Part shown: positions 15,599-39,800 of the stretch, in pieces
Numbering within the stretch: the stretch's first letter is position 1
Layout of the letters: each line of letters starts with the position of its first letter
DNA from: Sphaeramia orbicularis
Taxonomy: Eukaryota; Chordata; Actinopteri; Kurtiformes; Apogonidae
Direction: 5' to 3'
Length of the DNA: 64,000 nucleotides
NCBI RefSeq assembly: GCF_902148855.1
Contig: NC_043962.1
Coordinates: forward strand, 15,596,572-15,660,571
The notes under the pieces: model-generated
What the model saw: only the letters and a program-made list of their open reading frames with translations
Database searches by the model: none
What the model was told of the DNA's origin: nothing
Translations under genes and position numbers: made by a program

Positions 15599-16860
15599 GT
15601 AAGAAACTAGTAGTCGCTGTGTTAAATTATGACAATCTGTGATGGAGTTTTCCATTATAAAATAGCATGTGAGTGAAACCTGCAACGTTGAAAAGCTAGC
15701 TAACATTATAGCCTTTGCATGTGTGCTGTGGTGTTCAGAGGACGTGTGGGTTAAACTGGTAGAGTAGCAGACAGTTAATTAACCTGAGAGCTAATTGGCT
15801 GTTACTAGAAGCATGGGGTTTATCTGAGTGTTGTAGGTGACTTTACAAAGGTTAAATTGTCTTTTGGAGCCATGCTGTCTGTTTTAAAAAACACTGATCA
15901 CTCTGGGTTTTATAAGACCTTTTTTGCTGTTATAAGGTGTGTGCTTGCCATTAGGAATTTTTGTTACAACTTGGACTGTTTTATATTTTGCACCTATAAA
16001 TCAGCAAAGGTTTTATTTTGACAGATAAAGCCGGAAGTTTTAGGTAAATTGTCAAACTTGCCATTAATTTCACTTGAAGCACATGTTTTTTTTTTAGTGC
16101 ATAGATGCTTTTTAAACTAATAGAGAACTAAGCTGTAACTAATAACTAATAACCTTAAGAGCATGACACATTCATATAACATTAGTTTAAAGCTTTTACC
16201 TGATGACTTTCACACCCACCAAATCCACCACGTGTGTTAGAGCTGGAAGTATTTTATGTTGCACTCTAAATACATTTCTTGCTCCTTTGTCACCTCATGA
16301 CTGATATGTAGCTTCATGTGGCCATGCAAGTCAGTGACCTGTAACCTGCCACATTGGGTGACCTTTGTCATGCCACTGCTCTGTGTCACATTTCATGTCA
16401 CCTAGCTGCAGTCAAACAACACATACTGCTTTGACTTTTATCCAGTGTGACAGTGCAATATGATGGTATTTACTGCACTTATTGCATTCACATGGAGGAG
16501 AATGAATGTGATGAATGCTGGGGTGATTTTACACAGGAATTGTTTCATGGAAGTTCCAAGTATATATGCAAAAAATCAAATGTGATGAAATAAGCTGTGA
16601 TCAGTTTAAAGCATTTCTCAATTGAATTTGCTGAACAATCATTTATCATGACTCATTCTAATGCCATAGAATTACATAACCTGCTTGACTTTTTCAGCCA
16701 CATCATATGTGTTAGTCCAGAGTTTATGTTAAGATTTTACAGCATTACTTTTTGTAATGACTAAGGCTGTAACACTTTTCTTTCTGATTCTGCCCAGGTG
16801 AGACGTCCAGTTTTGACTAAATAAACGTATGTGCCTGAGAGTCTGACACACGTCTGTTCA

Positions 16861-29755
<12,895 letters not shown>

Positions 29756-29759
29756 GTGC

Positions 29760-29765
29760 AATAAA
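29760..29765 (+). terminator. AATAAA polyadenylation signal abutting the bcl2l13 stop
   Basis: A canonical AATAAA starts five bases after the TAG stop. If used, the 3' UTR would be only 20-30 bases. A longer UTR is also possible, for example to the AAATAAAA(n) near 31927. Confidence 0.4.
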
Positions 29766-30453
29766 GTGTCTTTCTAAGGAAAGGGCCTTTTGAGGAGAAT
29801 ACAAATTGCAACATCAACGTAGAAAAAAACATGTCTTAGTGCACACATGGTGAACTCTCCTTATAAATAGTGTTTGATTCAAGATATGAAGCTGCATTCT
29901 TTTTAAAAAAAAAATGTGTTTAATTGAAGGTTTAAAGTTTCTCACCAGCAATCAAAAATCTAATTTAATTTACAATGTACTGCCAGGAGCCTGATTGCTT
30001 CACTCCAACAATGGCATAAAAGGCTGACGATGCACTCCGCTCCACTGTCCTTATTTTTGTTTTCATACTTCTGGCTTCATTTTGGAAAGTGTGCTCATTT
30101 TTTTGTGAGTCCATCCTTTTTTCTGTCTGATTAGTGTGCAGATTCATATCCCCTTTTATCTGTTGAAGTTCATGTAGTCGATGGCTTGCTGTTGAGGTGG
30201 TTTGATGCCAGGTTCGGCCAGTGTACCTAAACAGAAACTTCCCTGAAAAAACTCCCTCAGCTGATACCAGTTTCAAAATGATTATTTGCTTAGATTGCTT
30301 TGCTTTTGTTTTACTTATATCCCCATTATTAGTGATACACAAACCAAATTTTAGGTGAAACTGAAATCAGTACCATCAGTATTTATTGCCCGTGACCGTG
30401 CTATTTATTTTGGTTTTATGTGTCACTTTGAAATGACTTCAGATCACCAGTTA

Positions 30454-31000
30454 CAGGGTGGGGAAGCAAAATTTACAATATTTTGAGGCAGGGATTGAAA
30501 GACAGTGTATGACCAATTAGTTTATTGAAAGTCATGAGAATTTATTTGCCACAAGAAAATTGATATAATAGAAAATGTTTTTATTCTATGTGTCCTCCTT
30601 CTTTCTCAATAACTGCCTTCACACACTTCCTGAAACTTGCGCAAGTGTTCCTCAAATATTCGGGTGACAACTTCTTCCATTCTTCTTTAATAGCATCTTC
30701 CAGACTTTCTTGTAATAGTTTTGCTCATAGTCATTCTCTTCTTTCCATTATAAACGGTCTTTATGGACACTCCAACTATTTTTGAAATCTCCTTTGGTGT
30801 GACGAGTGCATTCAGCAAATCACACACTCTTTGACGTTTGCTTTCCTGATTACTCATATGGGCAAAAGTTTCTGAAAAGGTATGGATAATAGTGTTAGCT
30901 GTGATTATGACATCAATATATGTTTGGTTTCAAAACAATTGACGTAGTGCCTGCTGAGAAAAAACTAAATGTTCATTGTAAATTTTGCTTCCCCACCCTG
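30454..31000 (-). mobile_element. internally deleted Tc1/mariner transposon
   Basis: Perfect 24-bp terminal inverted repeats, CAGGGTGGGGAAGCAAAATT plus TACA at each end, are flanked by TA at 30452-30453 and 31001-31002. On the minus strand it keeps the transposase start, a helix-turn-helix resembling TPKEISKIVGVSIKTVYNG, and then jumps to a C-terminal fragment with LSPEYLRNTCASFRKCVKAV. The catalytic core between them is missing. It is a deletion derivative that depends on a relative elsewhere. It lies just beyond bcl2l13. Confidence 0.85.
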
Positions 31001-31002
31001 TA

Positions 31003-32379
31003 CACTTATTGTTCAACAAATGCATTGGAGATCCCGGTGTATGAAATTACTTAATATTCTTTTCTACATTTACGTTACATTGTACTTCAACGGGATTATG
31101 TCTGTCACTTCTTACACGTGTACCACGCTTCAGTGGTATTACTTCAACCATATGAGATGGATTGTGACTGCATGGTTTGTAGTGAGTTCAGTCTTCCTGG
31201 TAATGTTGATAGTTCACTGAAGCACCTCCTCAGGCAAAACTTGAACTTAAAACAGGATTCTTTCTTTTATCTACAGTTTATTTCCTTATCTTACCTTTGT
31301 GTTCCAGTAACGAGTACACCTGACCTCCATCCTGTTGTAACCATAGCCCTCCAGCTCACTAAGTTAAAACTCTAGTCTTACCTCCCACACCCAAGAATTG
31401 GCCCTGTGACAATCAAAGCATCAGCCTGTTTTTTTTTTTAAACTTCCACTGGACAATACTGTTGATTAAGTAAATGTTCCGTAGACACAGCCACCCTTGT
31501 GTGCTATTATGCAATGACATGATCATGTTAGCAGGATTTGCAAAATCACTTGTGAGCAGAAGTGTTGTATGGGGTTACTGGAATATTGTTATTGTGGAAC
31601 AGACTCCAACACAATTTCATAAATGGGTAAACGAGGAAAATTCTGGCCGTTTCAAAGTAGAAGTGACACTCAACTGCCCTCACTGCTGCTGCCTGACTAC
31701 TTATATATTTTCTCCTTAAGCATCTGGAGACTTTGTAATCTGTCACTATGGAAATATGTAAATGGCTGTTTTCTGATGTGGATGTGTCAAAAGCAAGTAC
31801 CCGTGGACTCAACCTACTGTCTGCTTCCAAAAGGGAAACATTAAAGTACAGAGCTGGATGGATGTCAAACGGTCCCGATGTGACACTTTGTACCTTCAGT
31901 TTCCTACGATACACTGTTTGAGATGAAAATAAAAAAAAAAAAAAAAAAACAATTTGAGAATGTCTATGCTGTCAACATGCTCTGTTCATTCACTTAATTT
32001 CAGAAGTATTTGATGTGTTTTTTTTCCCAGCTACATAAAGCTTAATGTCATGGAACTGTTTCTTTAGAGACGTTTATTCATAGGAATAAACAGATATTCA
32101 AGTTACATGGATGATGTGTATAGAAAAAAAAACAAGAAAAATGAACACTAACAACAAAATTAACATTCATTATATTTGGAACGAAAGAAATAATCAGATG
32201 TCACAAAGTCAACCTTCCTTTTTCAGTGGTTTTTAGTGTGACTGTAAACTCATTTCTCATTTATCTTCACTTTAATTGATTGCATTACTTGTGCAACCCA
32301 ACTCTGCTACTTTTTCCTTCATTGATTACTCTTTGGGTCTCAGGTTCAGTTTTCTTCATGTCATTTTGCTACTCAGAAG
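31003..32379. other. spacer between convergent bcl2l13 and bid
   Basis: AT-rich unique sequence that may include an extended bcl2l13 3' UTR, ending near the AAATAAAA(n) at about 31927, and the bid 3' UTR. No exon of a further gene is recognisable. Confidence 0.4.
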
Positions 32380-35049
32380 TCACCTAGTGTTTCCAGGCAT
32401 GATGTACTGCAGTGCTGAGTTGAACAGGCCTCTCAGGAACACAGGAGCCTGCTCACACACTCGCTTTACAAGGGTGAAAGTGAGGGCCACAAAGACTCGC
32501 TCCTGGTTTAGGTGCTCCAGACCCACTCCCTGCCTCAGCACGTTCTCCACTTCCTGTCTCAGGAGGTCCTTCCAGTGCTAGACAACAGACAAAAAGGATA
32601 ATTAGTAAACTGCATCTGTAAAGACCTTGATTGTTATGTGGCTTAGGTGTCTTGTAAACTTAAGTATCTTTATTAAGACCTTAGTCCAGGGGTGTCAAAC
32701 ATGTATCCTGTGGGCCAAAACCAGCCCACCAATGTTCAATCTGGCCTGTGTGAATTTGAAGTGCAAAAAATACACTGAAGATAATCTATTCTGTCTGTTA
32801 CCATATGTTTTGTGCCTTTGTAGATCCAATGTGATCTGTAAGTTGTAACGCACGTGTGAATAATAAGCTGAAGCATCATGTTACAATTCCACTTATTTTT
32901 CTTAAAGCTGCGTTATGACTGTCACTAACTTTTCTTCAAATTTGTAAAACCTGAGTGATACCCTCCTTATCCCTAATCTATAAATCTTTCTGTGCCAACA
33001 CACCAGAATCACTTCCTTTCTGGTGAACAACTTCAAAGTGTACTCCATCACAAGCCGTTTGCTTACATACTAAACTGATATGTCACCTGGGGCTTTTTGG
33101 GAAATTTTGTTGCTAAGTGCATTATGAGAATGGGAATTCACGCAGCAGCAAGAAGCAATGAGGCAGTTTCCGTGTTTGTTGCTGCTGTGGCTATACTGTG
33201 GCCGTGTGGAATTCACATTCCCACAATGCACTTTGCAACAAAATTTCCAAAAATGCCTGAGTGAAAGGATAGTTTGCTGATGTGATTATACTTTTTTCAC
33301 ACCAAAACAGAGAAATATTTGGAGATGACATTAATAATAGGTTCTTGTGTTATTATTTTACTGGTCTGATCCACTTGAGGTCATATTGGTCTGTATGTGG
33401 CACCTAAGCTAAAATTAATTTTACACCCTTGACTGTTCATATCCTCAGTGTAATTTTTGCACCTTGCAAATTTATCCCATGGGCCAGATGGGACCTTTTG
33501 GTGGGCTGGTTTTAACCCGCAAGCAGCATGTTTGATCCTGGTCTATTAACCAATACATTTATCCAAGACTGAATTATTTATCTGAACATATACATAAAAG
33601 TTACTGCAAAAACAAACAGCACATCCCTTATTTAGCAAGGGTGCATCATATTTGCTGCAGAATAATGAGTATGTTTAGTCTTGGGAATGACAATGTAACC
33701 CTGTGTAAGACTAGACAGCATTAATATTCTGTTTTTCAGTGATATCTTGTGTGACATTTTACAGACTATCTGCAAGATACATTTTAATTTACATTTTTTC
33801 AATTTGTATTCATAATTTGCATTTGCAGAACCCAATTGCAACAGAAAACATGAAACAATGCAGCAGTACAAAAAAAAAGAGAAACTGAAATCCAAGCAAA
33901 CATACGTCAGTGGGGGATGTTCGCAGGTTGTTACTCAGGCTTTGGGTGGCATTTGCAACCACACTGTGTTCAAGCTGAGCTGCTATTTGTCTCAATTCTT
34001 CTGCAACCCGCTGAACTGCTTCTGCTTCTTCACGGTTCACTAAAACAAGAAAGTCAAAACATTACCAGGATACTTTCAGCATCTGAATTCAACAGAGATG
34101 ACAAGAGAAGAAAAAGTTTACTGAACATCTATACAATGTGTTAACATTTACACCTAAAAATAACACCTTTAATTGTGTCACATCAACTGAGATAACTGTG
34201 ATTTCCTAGTTTCACTTTCATGTCAGATCAAGTGCAAACAACATATCAGATGTCAATGACTAGACTTTTGGACTGTAATAAAGTTGGGGGTTTCTCTACA
34301 TCAGCGAGTGTTTTTTAAAATGACCTTTCAGGCCAACTTCAGCATTATCTCAGTATCTGAATGCTGGTAACATAATTAAATTCAGCTAAAAGTGAGGAAC
34401 TGCTGCTGCTTCTTCATGGTCCACTAAAACAAGAAAGTCAAAACATCACCAGGCTACTTAGAGCATCTGAATTCAACAGAGATGATGAGAAAGAAAAGTT
34501 TACTGAAAATCTATACATGCGTTAACATTTACACCTAAATATAACACCTTTTATTGAATCACATCTACTGAGATAGCTGTGGTTTCCTAGTTTCACTTTC
34601 ATGACATTGTTAAGTGCAAACAACATATCAGATGTCAATGACTAGACTTTTGGACTGTAATAAAGTTGGCGGTTTCCCTGCATCAGCCAGTGTTTACCCT
34701 ATAAAATTACCTTTCAGGCCAACTTCAACATTATCTCAGTATCTGAATGCTCGTAACATAATTAAATTCAGCTAAAAGTGAATGATTTAATGATCTTACC
34801 AAGCAACTGCACATCCACTAAAGGCGCTATGTCTTGTACTAACAGGGAGATGTTACTGCACAGGTGGCCATCACTTTCCAGGTAACCATCACTTTCCAGG
34901 TCTGTATTGCCCTGGTCATAGACAACCCTTGGTCCATTGCAGCTGATGTCTTTAACCAGGGACCGAAGTTCTTCGCGGTATTCCGAATTTCCGGAATCTG
35001 CCTGAAGGAACGTCCACAGAACCAAGGCGCTGTGCCCTGAGGTTTCCAT
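32380..35049 (-). CDS. bid: BH3-interacting domain death agonist (Bid)
   Basis: Three coding exons on the minus strand, 34800-35049, 33906-34039 and 32380-32577, give 193 residues; human BID has 195. Bid links death-receptor caspase-8 to mitochondria: after cleavage in its flexible loop, the C-terminal part activates Bax/Bak. The N-terminal helix region reads SALVLWTFLQADSG, comparable to human LLVFGFLQS. The loop holds two copies of LESDG (51-55 and 57-61), where human has the caspase-8 site LQTDG. The BH3 helix is AVQRVAEELRQIAAQLEHSV (91-110). The hydrophobic helices near the end include VFVALTFTLVKRVCEQ. BH3 oddity: the usual Gly-Asp after LxxxG is Ala-Ala. The start is the first ATG of the exon. 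A 5' UTR exon seems to lie near 35.8 kb. Its position next to bcl2l13 agrees with human 22q11. Confidence 0.9.
32687..33540 (+). mobile_element. hAT MITE family, copy C
   Basis: Starts CAGGGGTGTCAAACATGTAT and ends GCAGCATGTTTGATCCTG, matching copy A in subterminal sequence. It is diverged and contains a foreign palindrome near its middle. A clear 8-bp duplication was not found. It lies in the last intron of bid. Confidence 0.6.
33095..33254. repeat. palindromic insertion inside hAT copy C
   Basis: Arms of about 47 bases (33095-33142 and 33208-33254) are inverted copies. The left arm has GGAAATTTTGTTGCTAAGTG and the right has the complement CACTTTGCAACAAAATTTCC. They differ at only a few sites, with a 65-base loop. 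Other copies of the host hAT family lack this segment, so it is probably a foldback MITE that inserted later. Confidence 0.65.
34015..34781. repeat. 384-bp tandem duplication in bid intron
   Basis: Unit 1 is 34015-34398 and unit 2 is 34399-34781. The two are highly similar throughout, for example both contain CAAACAACATATCAGATGTC. The duplicated unit starts within the BH3 exon, so unit 2 carries a second splice acceptor and 25 bases of exon edge at 34399-34423. Confidence 0.85.
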
Positions 35050-35143
35050 CGATGACCACAAATCCTGTTAATAGAGTTGCAAGATATCATGAGCTTAAAT
35101 TTAAAATAAAAAACACATCTAATCCACTCAGGTAATACATGCT

Positions 35144-35540
35144 GTTGTGCCGAAAACTGCTCCCCCTTCCTAAGTCAGCCATGAAGAGGACAATGTGCAC
35201 CAAATTCACCCAGTCACAATTTGCTGATAAATGCTCCCTGCTCACCCTGGTTCATTTAATTTTTCTCTTTTTGACTGTAGGGTATGAAATTAACTGTGAA
35301 TTATCCAACCTCTTAACACCATCATAGCTGTGTAGCAATTAAGTAATTAATAATATTGTAAGACACTGCAGTTATGTTTTTTTTTATCGTTTAATATTAA
35401 AGAATGTGCAAACTGTATAGGTATATAAAACTTTCAGACGTTAAATCTTAAATAGCTAACACACAAAATATATAACTATAAAAACAGCTACTGTCGAAAA
35501 CTACATCACCCTCGGCTGGGGATGCAGTTTTCGGCATAAC
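35144..35540. mobile_element. MITE with 17-bp terminal inverted repeats
   Basis: The left end GTTGTGCCGAAAACTGC and right end GCAGTTTTCGGCATAAC are inverted copies with one mismatch. Non-coding, about 397 bp, directly upstream of the first bid coding exon. The superfamily was not decided because no clear target duplication is visible. Confidence 0.6.
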
Positions 35541-35797
35541 AATACAAACAAGAGGAAACTAATAAATTCCTTTACTAAAACCCTTCAAAAATGAGCTTGT
35601 TTAGCTAAGTTTACAACTGACAAGTGAGCTAGCTAGCAAGAAGCTAAACTTTGTAAAGCTAAAGTAAGTTAGCAGTTAGCTTAGTGAACTGTATAAGATA
35701 ATAACTTAGCTGAAGTTAGCAAAGGTAAAACCGGTACTTGTGACCGCTCAAACTAATGAGCATCCAATAGTTTACCGGTTTGCACACACTTACTCAC

Positions 35798-35990
35798 AGC
35801 ACAGGCGACTCCTAAAACAGTTCTGTTAGCTCCCTGAATTAGCCGAGTAGCTAACTTGTTGCTTCTTCAAAGGTGCGCCATCGGACTGAGGGTACAAACC
35901 ACGACTTAACAGTAAGAATCCAAGCATCAAAAAAAAAAAAAAAACACCAGATGTTTCTGTAGCGGGGTTTTATCCGAGAGTAGGTGGAGC
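35798..35990 (-). other. bid: putative 5' UTR exon and promoter of bid
   Basis: On the minus strand a good donor (GCCTGTGCT followed by GTGAGTAAG) ends at 35798. The upstream sequence is less AT-rich. It is inferred to be the untranslated first exon. The 5' limit is approximate. Confidence 0.35.
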
Positions 35991-36885
35991 CAACGGAGCG
36001 TAATGATGCAGTTACACAGGAAGTATGGAAATGACTATCATGTACTATTACTGAAAACAAAGCTGAAAGTGATATCCGTTGTCTTAAAGCAGATGTCAGA
36101 CTGTTGGGCGCATGCGCACGCAGCAACCGGCAGTGAGTGAGAGCTTGGAGTTTTGTGTTTGTCTTTTTTCAATGTATGTTTTGTTGTAATGCCAAAGCAA
36201 TCACTTTGTCTGCAAAACAAATCTAGCCACGGGTATAAATAAAGTAACCTTGAACCTTGTGTGATGTAACTTGGAATTTTGCTCGGCTTCCATAATCAAG
36301 TAACACAACACTGAAGTTATAATAAAACCTGAAAGGAAAATATTGTAAAACTTCCAAGTGACTTATTATTTATTATTCTAGTATCCTCACTTACTAAATT
36401 AATGTGAAACTCTGACAATACCATCATAAGATTTCTCTAAGAAGGCTTGAACACTTGACTTTCACCGTTTTCCTCAGAATGGTCAACGTTAAGTCACTGT
36501 GCAGCTTCAGATAACAAAAATAATCCATAGGAAAGTCCCTGCTGTGGTTTTTTTGTAACAGCCCCTGTGTTCTGTTTATTTCCTCCTTTGCACAGTAAAA
36601 ACAAAACTATAGGAGTCTGGTCAGTGAGGAAAAAAAAAAGAATGCCACTGAACAAAATGCTAAAAATTTTATTTACAGTTAAAAACAAGTCCTTGACTGG
36701 TCAAGTACGCGTGTCTCTAGGAGTAATAGTCACTCGAGAAAGTCATCATGATCACATTCTGTCTGAGGCTCAGAACCATTGCTGTTAAGAGGAAACTTGT
36801 TTTGCTGTTTTCATGTGTATAGATGATGCACTTCTACCACAAACCGGTTGCTGAAAGATAACCAGAGAAGCTTAACATAGCCTCT

Positions 36886-39800
36886 TCAGACTCCATAACC
36901 CGAGCAACCAAAGCTCATGGATCGTGCCGCCCTTCTACCAACAAGCCTCCTGCCTGATCCAGGTAGGGACTCCCTCCTAGCAATGGGTTCCAATCCAGGA
37001 TCAATAATCTGTTTGGGTGACAGCGCTGCCTGACGAGCCTCCTGAAGCTCTCTGTAAAGAGGGAAATGCACATGGGGTTAATGCCATTACTGAGCATAAA
37101 AATAAGAATTAAGACTCCAAAACCCACTTGATTAACCCAATGTGAATATCATCAATTAAATGTAGAAGTGCACCATCTATTGGTCATAGTTATGTAATTG
37201 AGGGTCAGGATAAAACCTGAAAGGAAATTCTTCTGAAACATTTGTGAAACTTTCAAATGATGATTTTTTCTTCCCTAAGCAATTTATCACTATTTATTAT
37301 AATGTTATCCTCAGCATTTTTAGTGGAAATCAGGTTTTCCTACATTTAATTCACTAATCATGTAGATGTTCATTGAAGCTCAGAATAAATTATAGCAAAA
37401 CAGAAAAATTAAAGAAAACAAGAAAAGCACTCAGAATGCAGACCTCCGCCAAGGCAGATCAGTGGGCCCCTGTGCCCCCCCCACATCACCACCAAAATAT
37501 AATCATCTTTCTTGTGCCAGTATCAACATTTCTTGAAAATTTCATGAAAATACATCCATAACTTGGAGTTATCTTGCTAGCAAACAAACATGCACGCACA
37601 CAAAGCAATCACAATACCTCCTGATGGAGGTAAAAAGTGACTTTTTCAGCAAAACATAACAAACATCTCAATCCAGTTATTTATCAAACTCCATGGGTTT
37701 TACTGGTGAATCAATGTTTCAGATGATGACTTTGATTTCACGTTCACTACGGAGTCTCTGAACGTCCAAACAGGTCATATCTGATGACTACGAAAGCTGA
37801 GAAACTGCATTTTACCTCAGTTATTTGTAAGTATTGATAGGATTAGCTGATCAGTAGAGGATTTTGGTCGCCAGTGGACAAGTAGGTTAATATAGGTAAT
37901 AAGTTAAATAGAAATAAGCAGTAACTCTGTTTTTCAGTGCATTAAAGTTAACACTCAAGGCCATGTTAAAAGCAACATTCAATTTTCTATGAAGTTTGGT
38001 CAAATCCTAAAACATGCATTTAAATCCTAATGCCTGGGGAAAGTAGCTTTTTATGTGGCTTGTAATCCAGACTACCAGATGGAGCTTTAATGTTCGTCTT
38101 ACTTTTTGAGCATGGCTGTCCTGAACTTCTCTACGTTGAGCGCTTTGCGTAGCTGAGCAGCGAGCTTTGTAGAACTCTCTTCCCTTAAGACAGTGTGTTT
38201 GCAGAGCTCCCTTGCAGACGGCCGCTTTGTTGGGTCTGGATCCAGTGTTGACTAAAGAAAAAAAAAAGTATTTTCTTTTTGACTGGCAAGAAATTAATAT
38301 GAAAGTTAATGTATATGTATTCACGGCAGGAAAGTCATAACATCTTTAAAGTACCTGAAGTAACGCCATGAACTCAGATGAAAGCTCCTGTGGAAGTTTG
38401 GGTGGTTGCCCTTTTCGAAGGTTATGCCATTCGTCTCCGTTTTGAGGAAGTGGAGGGGCGCCGGCTGCCAGCAGAACCGTAAGACCCAGAGCAAAGATGT
38501 CAGCCTTGGGGAGGTGACTATAATCCTGGTAAGACAGAAATTAAGAACAATGCAAAATAAATCTATATATGATATTGGAGCAGACCCGAACACAACTTTT
38601 GCTCATGCTAAAAGGTAACAAAATTTTACCTCATGCAGAACCTCAATGGCCAGAAAACGGCTGTCCCCCTCCTCAACCTGAGGACTGTTAGTTGACGTAA
38701 CGTGGCCCAGATCCCCTAAAAAAAAAAAAAAAAAAAGCAAACTGGCATTATTAGATTAAAAGGCTGCAATTTATCATCGCCATCATCTTTTATTTAACCA
38801 GGAAAAAAAGACTAGTTGACATTGAAAATGTATTTTGCAAGAGTGAGGTTTCATACAACCAGAAAAAAAAAAATACCAATTTTGTAAATAACTCCAGCTT
38901 CATCTTCCTCATCACTCTCCCCTTCACCTGCTGTAGTTTTGCTTGGACGGTAGCAAATAAATATGTTGCCTACAAGCAGTTGGAACAAACTATCAATGCC
39001 AAAGAGTTGAAAGTTTCATACCAATATCAGAAATGCAAACTGATGCTCGGTGAGACGTACTTGGTTTGATGTCCAGGTGTACGAGGTTTGAGCTGTGGAT
39101 GTATTTTAGACCCATGGACACTTGTAAGAGCAGGTCTTTCAATTCTGCTTCTGAGAACAGCTCACCCTGCACCTCTTTCTTCACAATGGCATCACTCAAA
39201 CTTCCACCTGGTTCAGACAAAGCAGGTCAACATCATGTTTACAAAACCATATTCTACTAGAATCAGCACTGCTTGTGAAAATCTGGGCCAGTATCATTGT
39301 TTATAATAACTACTTGGCTGATAGTCGGTAGTTTTCCCCCCTCGGTCTCATCAATTCATCACTTTATCTTTTATCAAGCAGGCAACTTTATGAAAATATA
39401 TTTGAGATAACAGATATACGTCAGCCTCTGTCATCAGTGACATGTCCTCTTATTTGTCGATAGCTGTCAATAAGGCAGATATTAGCAGATATATTGGCTC
39501 ATCTCCAATTGTAATCCATTAAGAATTACCTTCACTGTGTTCCTGATATTACTCCTTACCATCACAGTATTCATTCTGAATAATCATGTGATCATCCTCT
39601 GCCCAGGCTGAATAATATCGGACAACATGTGAATGGTGTCCAAGAACAGCATGTGCATACACTTCCTTCAGGGCCAGCTGCCTGAAAGGACATCAAGTGT
39701 TTTGTTACTATTAATTCAAAGAGTGGACTGGTCTGTGCAAGAATGTTGGCATGTATGACTTGACAGATCACCGCGTTGCTGACTCACTCATTGGCAGAGC

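Noticed and set aside
29965-30342. 125-codon minus-strand open frame beyond bcl2l13
   Set aside because: No recognisable domain, no splice or promoter support, low-complexity Lys/Gln-rich composition. Likely chance.
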